64,000 bases of DNA. It comes from Paraburkholderia phenazinium. GTDB taxonomy: Bacteria; Pseudomonadota; Gammaproteobacteria; Burkholderiales; Burkholderiaceae. The stretch covers positions 1,364,001 through 1,428,000 of the forward strand of contig NZ_FSRM01000002.1 of assembly GCF_900141745.1 (NCBI RefSeq), in the 5' to 3' direction. The position numbers and the translations under genes are program-made. This document shows positions 8,749 through 18,024 of the stretch, one piece after another (positions within the stretch are counted from its first letter, which is position 1; each line of letters starts with the position of its first letter). The notes under the pieces are model-generated. The model did no database searches. It was not told where the DNA came from and saw nothing but the letters and a program-made list of their open reading frames with translations.

Positions 8749-11331
8749 ATGAAAGCCATTTCAGGAAGCATTCGCTATCTCAAACGGAGGATTTGTGACT
8801 CCGCGAGCGTGTCTGATTACAATATCCTTGCGGTTGGCGTAATTGGCACGATCGGGCATCCTGCCTATTGGCTATGGTGGACCTACGTCGATCCTCAACC
8901 ATTTGAAAGTCTGCCGATGCGGATTTTCGGCATGGTCGCCTGTGCTTTATTGCTTTTACGGCGCCTCTGGCCCGTTTCAGTGGCACGCTTTCTGTCATGG
9001 TACTACTTCGTAACGGTGGCTTACACGCTGCCGTTTTTTTTCACGTATTACCTGATCGCCAATCATTATTCGACACTTTGGTCAATGGCCGAGCTGGGGA
9101 TGATATTTTTCCTGATCGTTCTGTTTCCTTCATTCGCGGCGTTGTCACTAAATCTTATTGTGGGAATTGGTCTGGCGGTGCTATGCGCGCGGGTTTTGAT
9201 TCCGCAATCGCTTTATCTGGACACGCATCTTTTTATATACACGTATTTCCCGATTTTTACGTTTGGCATTGGTGCAGGCCTGACGTTCAGCTACAGCAAC
9301 ATGAAGGGGATCGCCGCGCAGGCGAAAGCCGGAGCACTTCAGGCGCTTGCGGGTACGATTGCCCACGAAATGCGCAATCCGCTCAGCCAACTGAGGCACG
9401 TCCTGGATCGTGTTGAAGACGCACTGCCTGCCACCGCCGAATCCACAACGTCATCGGGCTTGTCTCCTGAGAGTGTGGCCTCGCTTTATCGCCATCTCGC
9501 TCACGGTCAACTAACCATCGAACGTGGCATGCGCATCATCGCGATGACATTGGACGAAGTCAGTGCAAAGCCTATAAGCTCGGACAGCCTTGTCTATCTG
9601 CGCGCGGGAGTCATCACCCGAAAAGCGCTCGACGAATACGGCTTCGATGATGACACCGAGCGCAGCAAGGTAAAACTCGTGGTGTCGGAGGATTTCACCT
9701 TCAAGATCGACGAAACCGTCTATCTCTTCACGCTGTTCAATCTGATCAAGAATGCCCTCCACCACATAGCCGCACGTCCAGCCGCGACCCTCACGGTCAC
9801 GGTAGACAAGCATGCGGTGGTTGTACATGACACGGGTTCCGGCATCTCGCGAGACATCCTTCCGCATCTTTTTGAACCCTTCCGGACAGCCGGGAATTCC
9901 GCAGGCACGGGCTTGGGGCTCGCCTACTGCCAGCGGGCGATGCGTGCATTCGGCGGCACAATCAGCTGCCGTTCGGAAGTGGGTAGTTTTACAGAATTCA
10001 CGCTGCAATTCCCTGTGGTTTCCGACCGTGACGTTAGCGAACACGAGCGCGGAATTTTTGAGCGTGCCAAGCCCATTCTGGAAGGCAAGCGTGTCCTCGT
10101 CGTAGACGACGACCCGACTCAACGGGCAAGGGTCCGGCGCGCGTTGTCAAAAGTCAGTGCACAGATGACCGAAGCGGAAAACGGGCAACTGGCCCTAGCC
10201 ATTTTTCGGGAGGGAGCGTGGCCCTTTGACCTCATATTGATGGATATCAATATGCCGGTTCTGGATGGCTACACAACCACGGAGAAAATTCGCGCTGACG
10301 GCGAACACCCGAATGGGGCCGGTGTTTTGATCGTCGGCTATACGGCGGAGCCTGGCAATGTTGCTCGCGTCCTCGCCCGCAGAGCCGGCATGGACGACAT
10401 CATCAGCAAATCCAGCAGCATGACGGAACTGATCGGTGCGCTCCAGTCGCTCATGGAAAACGGTAACCGGCACCGTCCGACCCACGCATTCGACGAGTTC
10501 TCCGGCAAAACGATTCTGGTGGCAGACGACGATACCTATAGCAGGCTCGTGGCCAAGGGCTACCTGGAGCGTTGCGGCGCCAATGTCGTCGAAGCCGAAC
10601 ATGGACACGCGGTGCTGTCCCGGTTGCAGGAGCATAACGCCATTGATGCCATCGTGATCGACATGCACATGCCGGGAATGGGTGGCCTGGAGGCCACGAA
10701 ATCGATTCGTTCTCGCACCGACTCGTACGCGAACGTTCCTATCATTGCATTGACTAGCCAATCCGACATCAAAGCCGCGCAGGCATGCCTGATTGCGGGC
10801 ATGAACGAGGTCATGGTCAAGCCCGTCCAGGTCGGTGCGCTATACGCTGCTCTCTCGCGGCAGTTTGCCCGGCAACGTGCTCTGCGCGCATCACTGGCGG
10901 CAGATGCGGTCCCGGAGCCAAAAGCACCGGTCTACAGTTTTGCACCGATCGAGGAAATCCCGCTGCTCGACGAAAAACATCTTGAAGAACTGGTGACGCT
11001 CGATCTGCTGAACAAGACGTTGCGCAGCGGCATTGACCAGATGCGCTCGACGGTGACGCGACTTGCTGCCAGCGTTGCTGACGGCGACGTTGGGTCCGCA
11101 CATGATGCCCTGCATCTGCTTCTCGGTGTTAGTGGCAACATCGGCGCAACGGCGTTGCATCAGTTCACGCGACCGATCTATGAACGACTGTTGGACGCCG
11201 AGGTTTTCGCCGAGGGCGATTGGCTTGCGCGAATCTGCTCGTTGAGTGACCGCTCAGCCGAGGCGCTCGAGACGTATTTTGACGCGGTAAAAGCGCGTCG
11301 GAGCTATCCGAGGTTGCCGCGTAGCAGGTAG
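8749..11331 (+). CDS. Membrane hybrid histidine kinase, CqsS/LqsS-like, with two receivers and Hpt
   Basis: An 860-residue hybrid sensor kinase. Residues 25-183 form about six membrane helices starting with a GHPAYWLWW motif and followed by PQPFESL, a pattern I associate with quorum-sensing kinases of the CqsS/LqsS/PhcS type. The kinase core has H206 in the H-box (AHEMRNPL), N335 in the N-box, DTGSGIS (361-367) and GTGLGL (386-391). Receiver 1 (about 447-570) has DDD 453-455 and phospho-acceptor D499; receiver 2 (about 586-710) has D638, T669 and K691. The C-terminal Hpt domain has H789 in HLLLGVSGNIGA, with Leu replacing the usual Lys after it. A four-step relay H206-D-D-H789 is possible. 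The gene is very probably in an operon with the KAS III-like enzyme. No DNA-binding output regulator is adjacent, so the phosphoryl acceptor must be encoded elsewhere. Confidence 0.92.
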   Translation: MKAISGSIRYLKRRICDSASVSDYNILAVGVIGTIGHPAYWLWWTYVDPQPFESLPMRIFGMVACALLLLRRLWPVSVARFLSWYYFVTVAYTLPFFFTYYLIANHYSTLWSMAELGMIFFLIVLFPSFAALSLNLIVGIGLAVLCARVLIPQSLYLDTHLFIYTYFPIFTFGIGAGLTFSYSNMKGIAAQAKAGALQALAGTIAHEMRNPLSQLRHVLDRVEDALPATAESTTSSGLSPESVASLYRHLAHGQLTIERGMRIIAMTLDEVSAKPISSDSLVYLRAGVITRKALDEYGFDDDTERSKVKLVVSEDFTFKIDETVYLFTLFNLIKNALHHIAARPAATLTVTVDKHAVVVHDTGSGISRDILPHLFEPFRTAGNSAGTGLGLAYCQRAMRAFGGTISCRSEVGSFTEFTLQFPVVSDRDVSEHERGIFERAKPILEGKRVLVVDDDPTQRARVRRALSKVSAQMTEAENGQLALAIFREGAWPFDLILMDINMPVLDGYTTTEKIRADGEHPNGAGVLIVGYTAEPGNVARVLARRAGMDDIISKSSSMTELIGALQSLMENGNRHRPTHAFDEFSGKTILVADDDTYSRLVAKGYLERCGANVVEAEHGHAVLSRLQEHNAIDAIVIDMHMPGMGGLEATKSIRSRTDSYANVPIIALTSQSDIKAAQACLIAGMNEVMVKPVQVGALYAALSRQFARQRALRASLAADAVPEPKAPVYSFAPIEEIPLLDEKHLEELVTLDLLNKTLRSGIDQMRSTVTRLAASVADGDVGSAHDALHLLLGVSGNIGATALHQFTRPIYERLLDAEVFAEGDWLARICSLSDRSAEALETYFDAVKARRSYPRLPRSR

Positions 11332-11339
11332 CTCGCCAC

Positions 11340-12884
11340 TCAGGTCGCGAGGTGCGGCACCTTCCGGTGGTTTGTGCCATTTTCATACGCATAGGCATAT
11401 CCAAGCAACGCCGCCTCATCCCACTGGCGGCCGACGAAGATCAGTCCAAATGGCGATCCCGACTCGTAATAGCCCGCCGGCACTGCGATGCCGGGCAGCC
11501 CCGCGATATTGATCTCGCCCACCGTCGTTTCCTGGATCGTGCTCTTGCCGTGAAGCGGAGGAAGCTCGCATCGCATTTGCGGAAAGACCAGTGCATCGAG
11601 ACGATGCTCCGCCATGACCGTTTCGAAGATGCGCAGATAGCGCGCCTTCAGCGCGACGAACTCAGGCATCTCGGGCGGCAACGAGGGATCGGCCAGCGCC
11701 GCCTTGAAATCTGCGAGGTTATGCAAATAGTGCAGCACGCCATCCGGTCCAAAAGCGTCTTCGTCTTTGGTTGCTTCGGCGAATGCCGCGAAGGTCTTCA
11801 ACGGTGCATGCTTGCCGAGCCGCTCCAGATATTTCTCGATATCGTAAGGAATCGACTCGAGACCCCGTGCGTCGAAGTTCGAAAGCGGCGGGGTCGGCTG
11901 CCGCAATTCGGCGAACCCCGAACCTTCGAACGGATCGTCGATCAGGGTCGCGCCGAGCGCGGCCAGTTCGCCCTTGACTCGCTCGTACAGCGCCGCGGCT
12001 TCATCGGAAAGCGGTTGGGCGCGCCATCCCGGACCGTATAAACCGATGCGCTTGCCCGCTAGCGCATTCCGGTCCAGTCCCGCGGCATAGCCGCCTTCGG
12101 GCTGCCGTCCGACGCTGGTGAGCGTCTTCGGGTCTTCGCTCGAATATCCCGCGAGAATGTCGAGGCACAGCGCGGCATCTCTCACGTTTCGGGCGATAGG
12201 CCCCACCACATCCCGATTCGCCGAAAGTGGCACCACACCGGCGTTCGGCACCAGCCCGATGGTCGGCTTGATGCCGACGAGGTCCTGTGCCGATGCGGGG
12301 TTCTGGATCGACCCACCGGTTTCTTCGGCGAGTCCCAGAACCGCCATGGCGGACGCCACCGCCGAGGCCGTTCCCGCACTGCTGCCTCCAGGTGCCCGTT
12401 CGGGCATCACCACATTGATTGTCGGTCCCGCCCAACTGTCGTTCGCATGCGTGCCGGTATGGCTCAACACGGGAACGTTCGTCTTGCCGAGCAAAACGGC
12501 CCCCGCGCTCCGCATGCGTGCGACAACCGGCGAATCACGCTCGGGCAACAGATCGATACCGCCTTTCTTGCTGTACAGCTTTGCCCATCCCGCCGTGGTC
12601 GGGAATCCGACCATGTCCATCGGGTCCTTGATGACGACCGGCACGCCGGCGAGTGGACCCAGCCGCTCGCCAGCGGCACGTCGCTCGTCGATTCTTCGGG
12701 CATCTTCTATGGCGGCCGGATTCAGGAAGATCAGCGCGTTGTATTTCGCGTTGTATCGCTCGATCCTGTCGAAGCAGGCCCGGGCCAGCTGCTCGGCGCT
12801 GAAACTTCCGGCCGCAAACGCAGCCTGCACGGCTTCGACCGTCAGATTTTCCAGATCGATGTTCATCGCTTTACCTTGTTCCAT
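11340..12884 (-). CDS. Amidase, amidase-signature family
   Basis: A 514-residue amidase-signature enzyme. The Ser-cisSer-Lys triad is visible: K86 in VVIKDP, S168 in GGSSAG (166-171) and S192 in ETGGSIQ. The family hydrolyses carboxamides to acid and ammonia in the cytoplasm. The ATG at 12884 is preceded by AGGAG at a 7-base spacing; a second ATG six codons in is possible. It is the last gene of the ten-gene amide operon, 29 bp after the SDR, and converges on the sensor kinase gene with 8 bp between stop codons. Its presence beside a formamidase of a different fold suggests that the operon handles more than one kind of amide. Confidence 0.92.
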   Translation of the reverse strand: MEQGKAMNIDLENLTVEAVQAAFAAGSFSAEQLARACFDRIERYNAKYNALIFLNPAAIEDARRIDERRAAGERLGPLAGVPVVIKDPMDMVGFPTTAGWAKLYSKKGGIDLLPERDSPVVARMRSAGAVLLGKTNVPVLSHTGTHANDSWAGPTINVVMPERAPGGSSAGTASAVASAMAVLGLAEETGGSIQNPASAQDLVGIKPTIGLVPNAGVVPLSANRDVVGPIARNVRDAALCLDILAGYSSEDPKTLTSVGRQPEGGYAAGLDRNALAGKRIGLYGPGWRAQPLSDEAAALYERVKGELAALGATLIDDPFEGSGFAELRQPTPPLSNFDARGLESIPYDIEKYLERLGKHAPLKTFAAFAEATKDEDAFGPDGVLHYLHNLADFKAALADPSLPPEMPEFVALKARYLRIFETVMAEHRLDALVFPQMRCELPPLHGKSTIQETTVGEINIAGLPGIAVPAGYYESGSPFGLIFVGRQWDEAALLGYAYAYENGTNHRKVPHLAT

Positions 12885-12913
12885 TCAATGCTCCTGTTGA
12901 GTCGACGCGTTCC

Positions 12914-13678
12914 TCAGAGCTGTACGCCACGCGTCAGCGCACCATCGACGACGATGTTCGAGCCGCTGACGAAACTCGCCGCCGGACTCGCGATGAATGC
13001 CACTGCATTGGCTATTTCCTGCGGCCTGCCCATGCGTCCGGTTGGATTCAATGCCAGAGCGGTTTCGAACAGCGTTGGATTGTTATGCTCGATCCAGTCC
13101 CACACGCCGCCCTCGAAATACACATTGCCGGGCGATACGGTATTTGCGCGAATGCCCTTTGATGCCAGCTGATTCGCGAGTCCCTGCATGTAGTGAACAA
13201 GCGCAGCCTTGAACACGCCGTACGGCCCCGCGGCAAAATCGATCTCACGTCCGGAGACGCTCGATATGGCGACGATCGACGCGGCCTTGCTCACCTCAAG
13301 AAACGGCATGGCGGCATCCACGAGGTTGACGGTGCCGAGCAGATCCGTCTCGAACTCCTTGCGCCAGGATTCGATGTCGTTACCGATTGCGAGCGCGCTT
13401 ACATTGGCCACGACGATATCGAGTCCGCCCCACTCGGAACCTACGCGCCCGACCCACGCCTTCAGCGCCGCGCCATCCGATACATCGACAGCCGTACCCG
13501 ACGCGCGTGCGCCGCTCAGTTCCTGCAATGCGCTAGCGGTCGACTTGACGCTGGCCTCGTCGCGCGCACAGATGGCGACTTCCGCGCCTTCTGCGGCCAA
13601 TGTGCGCGCGATCGCGAGGCCAATGCCCTTGGTGCCGCCGGTCACAATTGCCTTCAGGCCCTTCAGTTGCAGGTCCAT
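12914..13678 (-). CDS. Short-chain dehydrogenase/reductase in the amide operon
   Basis: A 254-residue SDR. TGGTKGIG lies near residues 13-20 and the catalytic YGVFK near 155-160; the usual NNAG is replaced by ANVS, a variant also found in other SDRs. The C-terminal segment FVSGSNIVVDGA matches the family. I chose ATG 13678 (MDLQLKG) because AAAGGAG lies 9 bases upstream and the Rossmann strand follows directly; a start at 13729 would add 17 residues and overlap the ANTAR gene. It sits between the AmiR-like gene and the amidase, which suggests a step on an alcohol or carbonyl released from the amide substrate. That role is inference. Confidence 0.9.
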   Translation of the reverse strand: MDLQLKGLKAIVTGGTKGIGLAIARTLAAEGAEVAICARDEASVKSTASALQELSGARASGTAVDVSDGAALKAWVGRVGSEWGGLDIVVANVSALAIGNDIESWRKEFETDLLGTVNLVDAAMPFLEVSKAASIVAISSVSGREIDFAAGPYGVFKAALVHYMQGLANQLASKGIRANTVSPGNVYFEGGVWDWIEHNNPTLFETALALNPTGRMGRPQEIANAVAFIASPAASFVSGSNIVVDGALTRGVQL

Positions 13679-13725
13679 GCTGGTCGCTCCTTTGCCTATC
13701 GATGAATAACGTTTTGACGGCGCAT

Positions 13726-14376
13726 TCAATCCTTCTCGCGCCCTGGCTCCGATGCCACGCCACGAGCGATCTGCAGCACCTCGCCCGCCTGAATGACGGA
13801 GTGACAGATATCGTCGACGGTCACGCGCTTCTCCATCGCCTGCGCGCGTAGCATGTCGTACGCCTCGCGTTCGCTCACGTGGTGCATGGACATCAGAATT
13901 TCTTTCGCTTCCTGCAGATGCCGGCTGTCGAGCAGCTTCTGTTCGAGCCGGGCGATGCGCTGGGCGTGCTGACGCACGCGCTTCGCGTGATACAGCGCCA
14001 TTACCACAGTGGAGAGCAGCCCCGATGCGCGAATTGGCGTCGTCACGATTCCGTCCGAACCCATCTTGATGGCCTGATCGATGAAGGTCGGATTCTCATA
14101 GCTCACCACACAGATGACAGGCGGTGCATCGGGCCCCGACCACTCGTTCTTCGGCGCGCGCTCTTCCGGCAGCAACGCGCGAAACACGAGGTCGGTCTGC
14201 TCGGGTAGCGTGTCCGTCGGCGGCCAGCATCGCTCCACCTGAAAGCCCATGCGTCGCAGATGGTTCATGAGCGTCTGGCCGTCGCCGTCATCCGGATGGA
14301 AAACGACCACGCGTGCAATGCGCTCGAGGATCGAACTCGTGAGGCTGCGCTGCCCTCTGTCGGCTCGCGTGTTCAC
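13726..14376 (-). CDS. AmiR-like ANTAR antitermination regulator
   Basis: A 216-residue regulator with an AmiR-like pseudo-receiver (about 20-140) that lacks the phospho-acceptor pattern, a coiled-coil segment (about 140-160) and a C-terminal ANTAR RNA-binding domain (about 160-205, with AKEILM, SEREAYDMLRAQAM and ICHSVI). In the Pseudomonas amidase system AmiR is held inactive by AmiC and, when amide binds AmiC, prevents termination in the operon leader. Here the gene starts with GTG at 14376, one base after the stop of the AmiC-like gene (TGACGTG), which implies translational coupling and a matched protein ratio. The probable RNA target is the leader at 21316-21403, which has an intrinsic terminator and two hairpins with A1/G4 hexaloops. 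Confidence 0.9.
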   Translation of the reverse strand: MNTRADRGQRSLTSSILERIARVVVFHPDDGDGQTLMNHLRRMGFQVERCWPPTDTLPEQTDLVFRALLPEERAPKNEWSGPDAPPVICVVSYENPTFIDQAIKMGSDGIVTTPIRASGLLSTVVMALYHAKRVRQHAQRIARLEQKLLDSRHLQEAKEILMSMHHVSEREAYDMLRAQAMEKRVTVDDICHSVIQAGEVLQIARGVASEPGREKD

Positions 14377-14377
14377 G

Positions 14378-15532
14378 TCAGTAGTCCCGCGTGCTTAACT
14401 TCGTGACCCAGTCTCCGAGCGTCTGACGCGTCATATACGGATCGGGACCGACCGCGAACTTCGATTCGCGCAGAATGGTGAACTGGCCGTCCGCATTGGC
14501 GCGGCCAATGCGCGGATAAAGCGCCATGTGATGATTGACCGGATCGATGCGTACCCGGCCTTGCGGCGCAGTAAATTCCGAGCCGAGCAGATGCGGCATG
14601 ATGGTGCCGATCTCGTCGGAGCCTGCGCGCACGCATGCCTCCGCAAACATATGCATTTGATAGTACGCGGCCTCCCAGTTCATGTCGGTGGGCGTGTCCG
14701 CGCCGAAGCGCGACTGATGGCGCCGCACCGCGCGATGATTCTCCGCTGTGTCGATGCTCTGGAAATAGGGCGCCGCCGTGTAATGCCCCGCCGCGATGCC
14801 GCGCTCCATCGCATGAATTTCGGTCTCGGAGGTATTGAGGCTGCCGATAGGCATACGTGACGGATCGAGATCCGCGTGTGCGTAAGCGTCGTAGAGATAG
14901 GGCACGGTCGCACCGATGACCGTGCTGAAGATCCAGTCTGGCGACTTGCGCCTGATGTCCGCGACGACCTGCGCGAACTGATCGCGCGTGGCGTCGAGCG
15001 GAAGGTAACGCTCACCGAGAATCGCACCTTCAGGATGCTGAAGCAGGAGCTCCTGCATCGTGCGATTGCATTCATAGGGATAGACGTAGCGCGAACCGAT
15101 GAAGTAGACGCGCGCGCCATAGGCTTCCGTCATGAAATCGGCAAGCTGCACGCCGTTCTGATTCGGCGAAGCGCCGCTATAAATGATGTTGTCCGAGTAT
15201 TCGAAGCCTTCGTACTGCTGAGAATAGATCAGCAGCCGGTTATGTTTCTCCACAACGGGCAGCATGGCCTTGCGGCTCGTCGAGGTGTATCCGCCAAAGA
15301 TGACGTTGACACCGTCCTGCAGGATCAGCCGCTCGGCAAGTTCACGAAATGCAGTCGGGTCAGAGGCGGGATCATAGTGCAGGGCGACGAGTTCGCGGCC
15401 GCCGACGCCGCCGTTCGCGTTGATCTCCTCGATGGCGAGGGACGCACCGCGCCACTGTGACTGCTCAAGCAACGCGGTCGAGCCGCTCGTAGAGCAAAGA
15501 AGGCCCACTCGGATGACATCGGACAAAGCCAT
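14378..15532 (-). CDS. AmiC-like cytoplasmic amide sensor
   Basis: About 384 residues of the periplasmic-binding-protein fold (Peripla_BP_5/6 type) without a signal peptide: the protein begins MALSDVIRVGLLCSTSGSTA. Absence of export and the position directly before an ANTAR gene identify it as an AmiC-type ligand sensor that sequesters the antiterminator, not a transporter subunit. The operon encodes a separate exported binding protein (20036-21271). I prefer ATG 15532; a GTG at 15544 is in frame and adds four residues, and GAGAG overlaps it. Predicted ligand: a short-chain amide or urea-like compound. Confidence 0.88.
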   Translation of the reverse strand: MALSDVIRVGLLCSTSGSTALLEQSQWRGASLAIEEINANGGVGGRELVALHYDPASDPTAFRELAERLILQDGVNVIFGGYTSTSRKAMLPVVEKHNRLLIYSQQYEGFEYSDNIIYSGASPNQNGVQLADFMTEAYGARVYFIGSRYVYPYECNRTMQELLLQHPEGAILGERYLPLDATRDQFAQVVADIRRKSPDWIFSTVIGATVPYLYDAYAHADLDPSRMPIGSLNTSETEIHAMERGIAAGHYTAAPYFQSIDTAENHRAVRRHQSRFGADTPTDMNWEAAYYQMHMFAEACVRAGSDEIGTIMPHLLGSEFTAPQGRVRIDPVNHHMALYPRIGRANADGQFTILRESKFAVGPDPYMTRQTLGDWVTKLSTRDY

Positions 15533-15609
15533 TTCGTGATGCACTCTCGAAAGCGCGCAGGGCGGGTGCCCCGCGCTTTGATCTGCCTTGATTCTTGCTG
15601 CTTGACGCT

Positions 15610-16596
15610 TTATTTCAGGTAGTGCTTCGCGACCATCGCGCCAACGGTGTATTTTGGATCGACAAAATTACCAAGACGAACCTTGCCGACCTGACTGAGC
15701 ATCATGTACGCGTCCCATTTGTCGAAGCCATATTCCGCAGCCATCCACAGCACCAGCTCGCGATAGGCGATGCGCGTCGCGTCCTCCAGCGGCCGCGCGC
15801 TGCCAATGCTCATCAGCGCATCCTCGTTCTCGAGGCGTGGCCAGGCGATCTGCCAGTTCTTGATGAGATCGACGCGCACCGTCGTCGTGCTCTGATACTC
15901 GACGGCTGTGCCGCAGACTTCGCCGTCACCCTGGCAGGCGTGCGCATCGCCGATGAAGAGCCGCCCGCCAGGCGAGCGCACCGGCAGATACGTGATGCTG
16001 CCCGGCCCCATATCGGGCACGTCCATGTTGCCGCCGTGATTGTCGGGCGTGAGCGAATTGATGGAATCGATCTCGGGCGAAAGACTCAACGTGCCGATAT
16101 GCGGCTTGTACGGAAGCGTGTTGCGTTTGCTCCAGTACACATTCTCTTCGTCGATCTTGATCTTGCGCACGATTTCCGGCAACGGCTCGTTGAGCAGGGC
16201 AGTGTAGTCGGTGCCGGTCAGGCCACCGAAGTTCGGGATCATGCAGCAGAAGCCGTGCGGATCGTCACCGCGCGGCGCCATCTTTTCGATGTACACAGCG
16301 ACTACGTCACCTTTCTCCGCACCCTCGATCATGATCGGGCCGTTCTGCGGATTAAGAAATGGCACCTGTAAAACTTGCGATGGCTTGTCGGTTTCCTCCT
16401 TGATCTTGCCTTCGAATGCGTCGCGGGTTTCGACCACGATGCGGTCGCCCGGCTTGACGTGCAGCACCGGCTGCGAATACGGCCCGATGGTGTAGTGATA
16501 CGTCTTCTGCAGCTCCTCAGTAAGATGATGCTCCACCGGTTCACGATCAGCGCCCACTCCGCGCTTCATCATGATCGATTCTTCAAGCCATTTCAT
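15610..16596 (-). CDS. fmdA: Formamidase/acetamidase
   Basis: A 328-residue FmdA/AmdA-family amidohydrolase. Family features include the HVKPGDRIVVET region (46-57), PHGFCCMIPNFGG (about 113-125), GPGSITYLPV and the GDAHACQGDGEVCG segment (about 217-230), which carries the conserved acidic and Cys/His residues. It hydrolyses formamide or short aliphatic amides to ammonia and acid. GGAGAA precedes the ATG. It lies between the transporter ATPases and the AmiC/AmiR pair, so uptake, hydrolysis and sensing of the amide are encoded in order. Length and motifs are complete. Confidence 0.93.
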   Translation of the reverse strand: MKWLEESIMMKRGVGADREPVEHHLTEELQKTYHYTIGPYSQPVLHVKPGDRIVVETRDAFEGKIKEETDKPSQVLQVPFLNPQNGPIMIEGAEKGDVVAVYIEKMAPRGDDPHGFCCMIPNFGGLTGTDYTALLNEPLPEIVRKIKIDEENVYWSKRNTLPYKPHIGTLSLSPEIDSINSLTPDNHGGNMDVPDMGPGSITYLPVRSPGGRLFIGDAHACQGDGEVCGTAVEYQSTTTVRVDLIKNWQIAWPRLENEDALMSIGSARPLEDATRIAYRELVLWMAAEYGFDKWDAYMMLSQVGKVRLGNFVDPKYTVGAMVAKHYLK

Positions 16597-16609
16597 GTGC
16601 TGTTCTCCG

Positions 16610-17317
16610 TTACAGTGCCAGATACTGGCGAATCAGGTGTTCGTCCCCAAGCTGCGCGGGGGTTAATGTCTCGACGATACGGCCCTTGTCCATCACGCAG
16701 CAGCGCGTCGCGATGCGTTCGACCATGCCCATGTCCTGCTCGACCAGCACAACACCGATGCCCGTTTCGCGCGCGATCTGCTGTAGCGTCTCGCCGATCA
16801 GATTAACGATGGAAGGCTGAATGCCTTCCGATGGCTCGTCGAGCAGCAGCACCTTCGGCGAGCCGATGAGCGCGCGCGCGATTGCCAGTTGCTGCTGTTC
16901 GCCGCCGCTCATGGTTCCCGCTTTCTGCTCGTAGCGCTGCTTCAGAACCGGAAAGTAGCCGACGACTTTCTCTCTCATTCGCGCCGCCTGTGCGCGATTC
17001 GCCTGCGCGCCGACCTGAAGGTTTTCGGCGACGGTCAACGCGCCGAAAATCTCGCGTCCTTGCGGCACGTAGCCCATGCCTTGCTGGGCGCGGACGTAGG
17101 GTTTCCGGTGGCCGATCGCATCGCCGTCAAGCGTGATTTCACCCGCATCGAGCGTGATGAGGCCAATCAACGCGCGCATCAACGTGGTCTTGCCAACGCC
17201 GTTGCGCCCGATCAAGGCGAGCACCTCGCCTCTGCCGACGCTGAACGACACACTGTTGAGCACGCGTCCGCCGCCGTAACCCGCCTCTACGCCTGATACC
17301 TCGAGCAACGCGCTCAT
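16610..17317 (-). CDS. ABC transporter ATPase, LivF/UrtE type
   Basis: A 235-residue ATP-binding subunit. Walker A is GRNGVGKT (37-44), the signature is MSGGEQQQ (136-143) and Walker B is LLLDEP (157-162). The PQGREIF segment is typical of the LivF/UrtE branch. It starts 4 bases inside the 3' end of the preceding ATPase gene (ATGA-type overlap), so the two are translationally coupled and form the cytoplasmic heterodimer that drives the two permeases. Predicted substrate is an amide or urea-like compound because of the adjacent formamidase and AmiC/AmiR genes. Confidence 0.92.
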   Translation of the reverse strand: MSALLEVSGVEAGYGGGRVLNSVSFSVGRGEVLALIGRNGVGKTTLMRALIGLITLDAGEITLDGDAIGHRKPYVRAQQGMGYVPQGREIFGALTVAENLQVGAQANRAQAARMREKVVGYFPVLKQRYEQKAGTMSGGEQQQLAIARALIGSPKVLLLDEPSEGIQPSIVNLIGETLQQIARETGIGVVLVEQDMGMVERIATRCCVMDKGRIVETLTPAQLGDEHLIRQYLAL

Positions 17318-18024
17318 TTCCTCTTCCCCAGATAGACTTCGGCGACATCGTCGCGCGCGAGGATTTCGTCGAGCGGGCCGTCCGCGAGCACACGGCCGCC
17401 GTGCAGCACCGTGACGCGTGAAGCGATCTGCTTGACGAAGGTCATGTCGTGTTCGACGACCATCATCGTGAGACCGGCTGCCGACAGACGCTTGATGAGT
17501 TCACCGGTCGCGTGCGTCTCCTCGACCGACATGCCTGCTACCGGTTCATCGAGAAACAGCAACTTCGGGCGCAGCGACACGGCCATGGCAATTTCGAGCC
17601 ACTGCTTCTTGCCATGCGACAGATTGCGCGCGAGGACATGTTCCTCGTTCTCCAGCATGAAGCGGTGCAAGAGCTCGTCGAGGCTCTCGGGCCGGTCGTC
17701 CTTCGCGCGATGCAGCGACAATTGCAGATGCTGGCGCACGCTCAGGTCCGGGAACACGCCCTGAATCTGGAACTTGATGCTCATGCCCATGCGGATGCGC
17801 TCGTGCGGCAGCACATGACTCATGTCCTCGCCGAGAAACATCACGCTGCCCTCCGACGGCCGATGCTCCCCGGTGATCAGCTTGAAGAAGGTACTCTTGC
17901 CCGCGCCGTTCGGCCCGATCACACAGCGAATCTCGCCCGCATCGATCCTGAAGTCGATTCCGTTGATGACATGTGCGCCGCCGAAATGCTTTCTGAGTCC
18001 GCGCGTTTCCAGTAGCGTGGTCAT
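17314..18024 (-). CDS. ABC transporter ATPase, LivG/UrtD type
   Basis: A 236-residue ATP-binding subunit with Walker A GPNGAGKS (37-44) and Walker B LLFLDEP. The signature loop reads LSHGKKQWLEIAM, which resembles urea-transporter UrtD subunits more than branched-chain amino acid LivG subunits. It overlaps the permease gene before it (18021-18024) and the ATPase gene after it by 4 bases each, a tightly coupled cassette. Confidence 0.92.
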   Translation of the reverse strand: MTTLLETRGLRKHFGGAHVINGIDFRIDAGEIRCVIGPNGAGKSTFFKLITGEHRPSEGSVMFLGEDMSHVLPHERIRMGMSIKFQIQGVFPDLSVRQHLQLSLHRAKDDRPESLDELLHRFMLENEEHVLARNLSHGKKQWLEIAMAVSLRPKLLFLDEPVAGMSVEETHATGELIKRLSAAGLTMMVVEHDMTFVKQIASRVTVLHGGRVLADGPLDEILARDDVAEVYLGKRK

